Made by a program: the position numbers and the translations under genes
Notes under the pieces: generated by a model
Told to the model about the DNA's origin: nothing
Database searches by the model: none
Seen by the model: the letters and a program-made list of their open reading frames with translations, nothing else
Source: Vulcanimicrobiota bacterium
Lineage (GTDB): Bacteria; Vulcanimicrobiota; Vulcanimicrobiia; Vulcanimicrobiales; Vulcanimicrobiaceae
Direction: 5' to 3'
Assembly: GCA_019233415.1 (NCBI GenBank)
Contig: JAFAMK010000256.1
Location: forward strand, 1-6,026
DNA: 6,026 nt
In this document: piece by piece, positions 5,172-6,026 of the stretch
Layout of the letters: every line of letters begins with the position of its first letter
Numbering within the stretch: position 1 is the stretch's first letter

Positions 5172-6026
5172 GCGGGCTCCGGCGAGATCGTCGGCGGGAG
5201 GCGCTTCGGCCGCTCCGGCCGCACCTCGTGCTCGTTCGTCGTCGCGGCGATCGGCGGCGCCTCGGGCGGCGGTGCCTCGACCGGCGTGTTCGGCGGCCAC
5301 GGCTTGTCGGCCAGGATTGCGAGCACTTCCTCGGCCTCGACCGTCTCGTGCTCGAGCAGCGAGCTGGCCATCCGCTCGACCTTGTCCCAGTTGACCTCGA
5401 GGATTCGGCGCGCGTCGGAGTAGCAGTCGTCGATGATCCGCCGCACTTCGGCGTCGATCTTCCCGGCGATCTCTTCCGAGTAGTTGCGGTCCTCGCCGAA
5501 GTCGCGGCCGAGGAAGACCTGATGGTTTCCGCGCCCGTACTGGATCGGCCCGAGCTGGTCGGACATCCCGTACTGCGTTACCATCCGGCGCGCGAGTTCG
5601 GTCGCCCTCTCGAAGTCGTTCGACGCGCCGGTCGTGACGTCGCCGAACTTGATCTCTTCGGCGATGCGCCCGGCGACCGACATCTTGATCGTTGCGAGCA
5701 GCTCGTTCTTCGTGCGCGAGTGACGGTCGTCGTCGGGAAGCGACCAGGTGAGGCCGAGCGCCATCCCGCGCGGGATGATCGTCACCTTGTGAACCGGATC
5801 GCTGTTCGGCGTCATCGCGCCGACGATCGCGTGGCCGGACTCGTGGAACGCGGTGACTTCCTTCTCCCGCTGCGACATTACGACCGACTTGCGCTCCGGG
5901 CCGACCAGAACGCGGTCGATCGCTTCGTCACAGTCGACCATCTCGATCACCGACTTGTTCCGGCGCGCGGCGAGCAGCGCCGCTTCGTTGAGCAGATTCT
6001 CCAGATCGGCGCCGGAGAAGCCCGGT
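5168..6026 (-). CDS. ftsH: ATP-dependent zinc metalloprotease FtsH, C-terminal part
   Basis: The last 285 residues of FtsH, read in from the right edge; the membrane anchor and most of the AAA+ ATPase (Walker A/B, arginine finger) are outside. The fragment opens with PGFSGADLENLLNEAALLAA, the end of the AAA module. The zinc motif HESGH is at fragment residues 61-65 (5831-5845). The third zinc ligand is the Asp in TTGASNDFERAT (fragment D137), followed by the hallmark RRMVTQYGMS. The helical end (about 190-240) is complete, so the protease domain looks active. FtsH is a membrane-bound hexamer that extracts and degrades misfolded membrane proteins and some regulators. After the conserved domain comes a proline-rich, probably disordered tail of about 45 residues (from about fragment residue 241, PWPPNTP, to the end). 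The TGA (5170-5168) overlaps the next start as GTGA. An in-frame GTG at 5950 is only an internal valine codon. Confidence 0.97.
   Translation of the reverse strand, partial: PGFSGADLENLLNEAALLAARRNKSVIEMVDCDEAIDRVLVGPERKSVVMSQREKEVTAFHESGHAIVGAMTPNSDPVHKVTIIPRGMALGLTWSLPDDDRHSRTKNELLATIKMSVAGRIAEEIKFGDVTTGASNDFERATELARRMVTQYGMSDQLGPIQYGRGNHQVFLGRDFGEDRNYSEEIAGKIDAEVRRIIDDCYSDARRILEVNWDKVERMASSLLEHETVEAEEVLAILADKPWPPNTPVEAPPPEAPPIAATTNEHEVRPERPKRLPPTISPEPA
5177..5180 (-). promoter_or_regulatory. Ribosome binding site of the first M16-like gene
   Basis: The minus strand reads GGAG, five bases before GTG 5171 and eleven before the alternative GTG 5165. It lies within the last codons of ftsH. 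The spacing and the GTGA overlap favour the 5171 start. Confidence 0.5.

Noticed and set aside
3840..5423. A 527-codon plus-strand open frame opposite the first M16-like gene and ftsH
   Set aside because: Same low-complexity Arg/Gly/Asp-rich composition, and it overlaps clearly recognisable M16-like and FtsH coding on the other strand.
5948..5950. GTG as the start of a short 260-residue protease
   Set aside because: The frame stays open to the window edge and the upstream residues are typical FtsH AAA-module sequence, so this is an internal valine codon.

Overview
The window is very GC-rich (about two thirds to 70% by eye), bacterial and densely coded. It shows a five-gene minus-strand transcription unit that meets the tail of one plus-strand gene head-on. 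The lineage cannot be fixed from this sequence. The GC content and the combination of FtsH, paired M16-like proteins, a GT4 glycosyltransferase and a DUF2079 membrane protein would fit an uncultured soil lineage such as Candidatus Eremiobacterota/Vulcanimicrobiota (WPS-2), but that is a guess from general impression.

Layout: positions 2-151 (+) are the last 49 codons of a CPBP-type intramembrane protease. A 37-base gap between the convergent stop codons (152-188) is almost filled by one long hairpin. Everything to the right is read on the minus strand. In transcription order it is the C-terminal 285 residues of the membrane AAA+ protease FtsH (cut by the right edge), a first M16-like secreted protein, a second M16-like secreted protein, a GT4 glycosyltransferase, and a DUF2079 polytopic membrane protein.

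All four gene junctions have the same form, a 4-base overlap NTGA in which the next start codon shares two bases with the previous TGA stop: GTGA, ATGA, CTGA and ATGA. This implies tight translational coupling. It also means that one gene, the glycosyltransferase, most likely starts at a rare CTG codon.

The two M16-like proteins look like the two halves of a bacterial M16B heterodimer. However, both have lost the HxxEH zinc site at the place where it should lie, so neither appears able to act as a metallopeptidase. A coupled operon that joins the FtsH quality-control protease, an inactivated M16 pair and two glycan-type membrane or cytosolic enzymes points to an envelope-related job. This functional link is inference. 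There is no stretch above 300 bases without a gene, and I saw no RNA gene, mobile element, CRISPR array or notable repeat.
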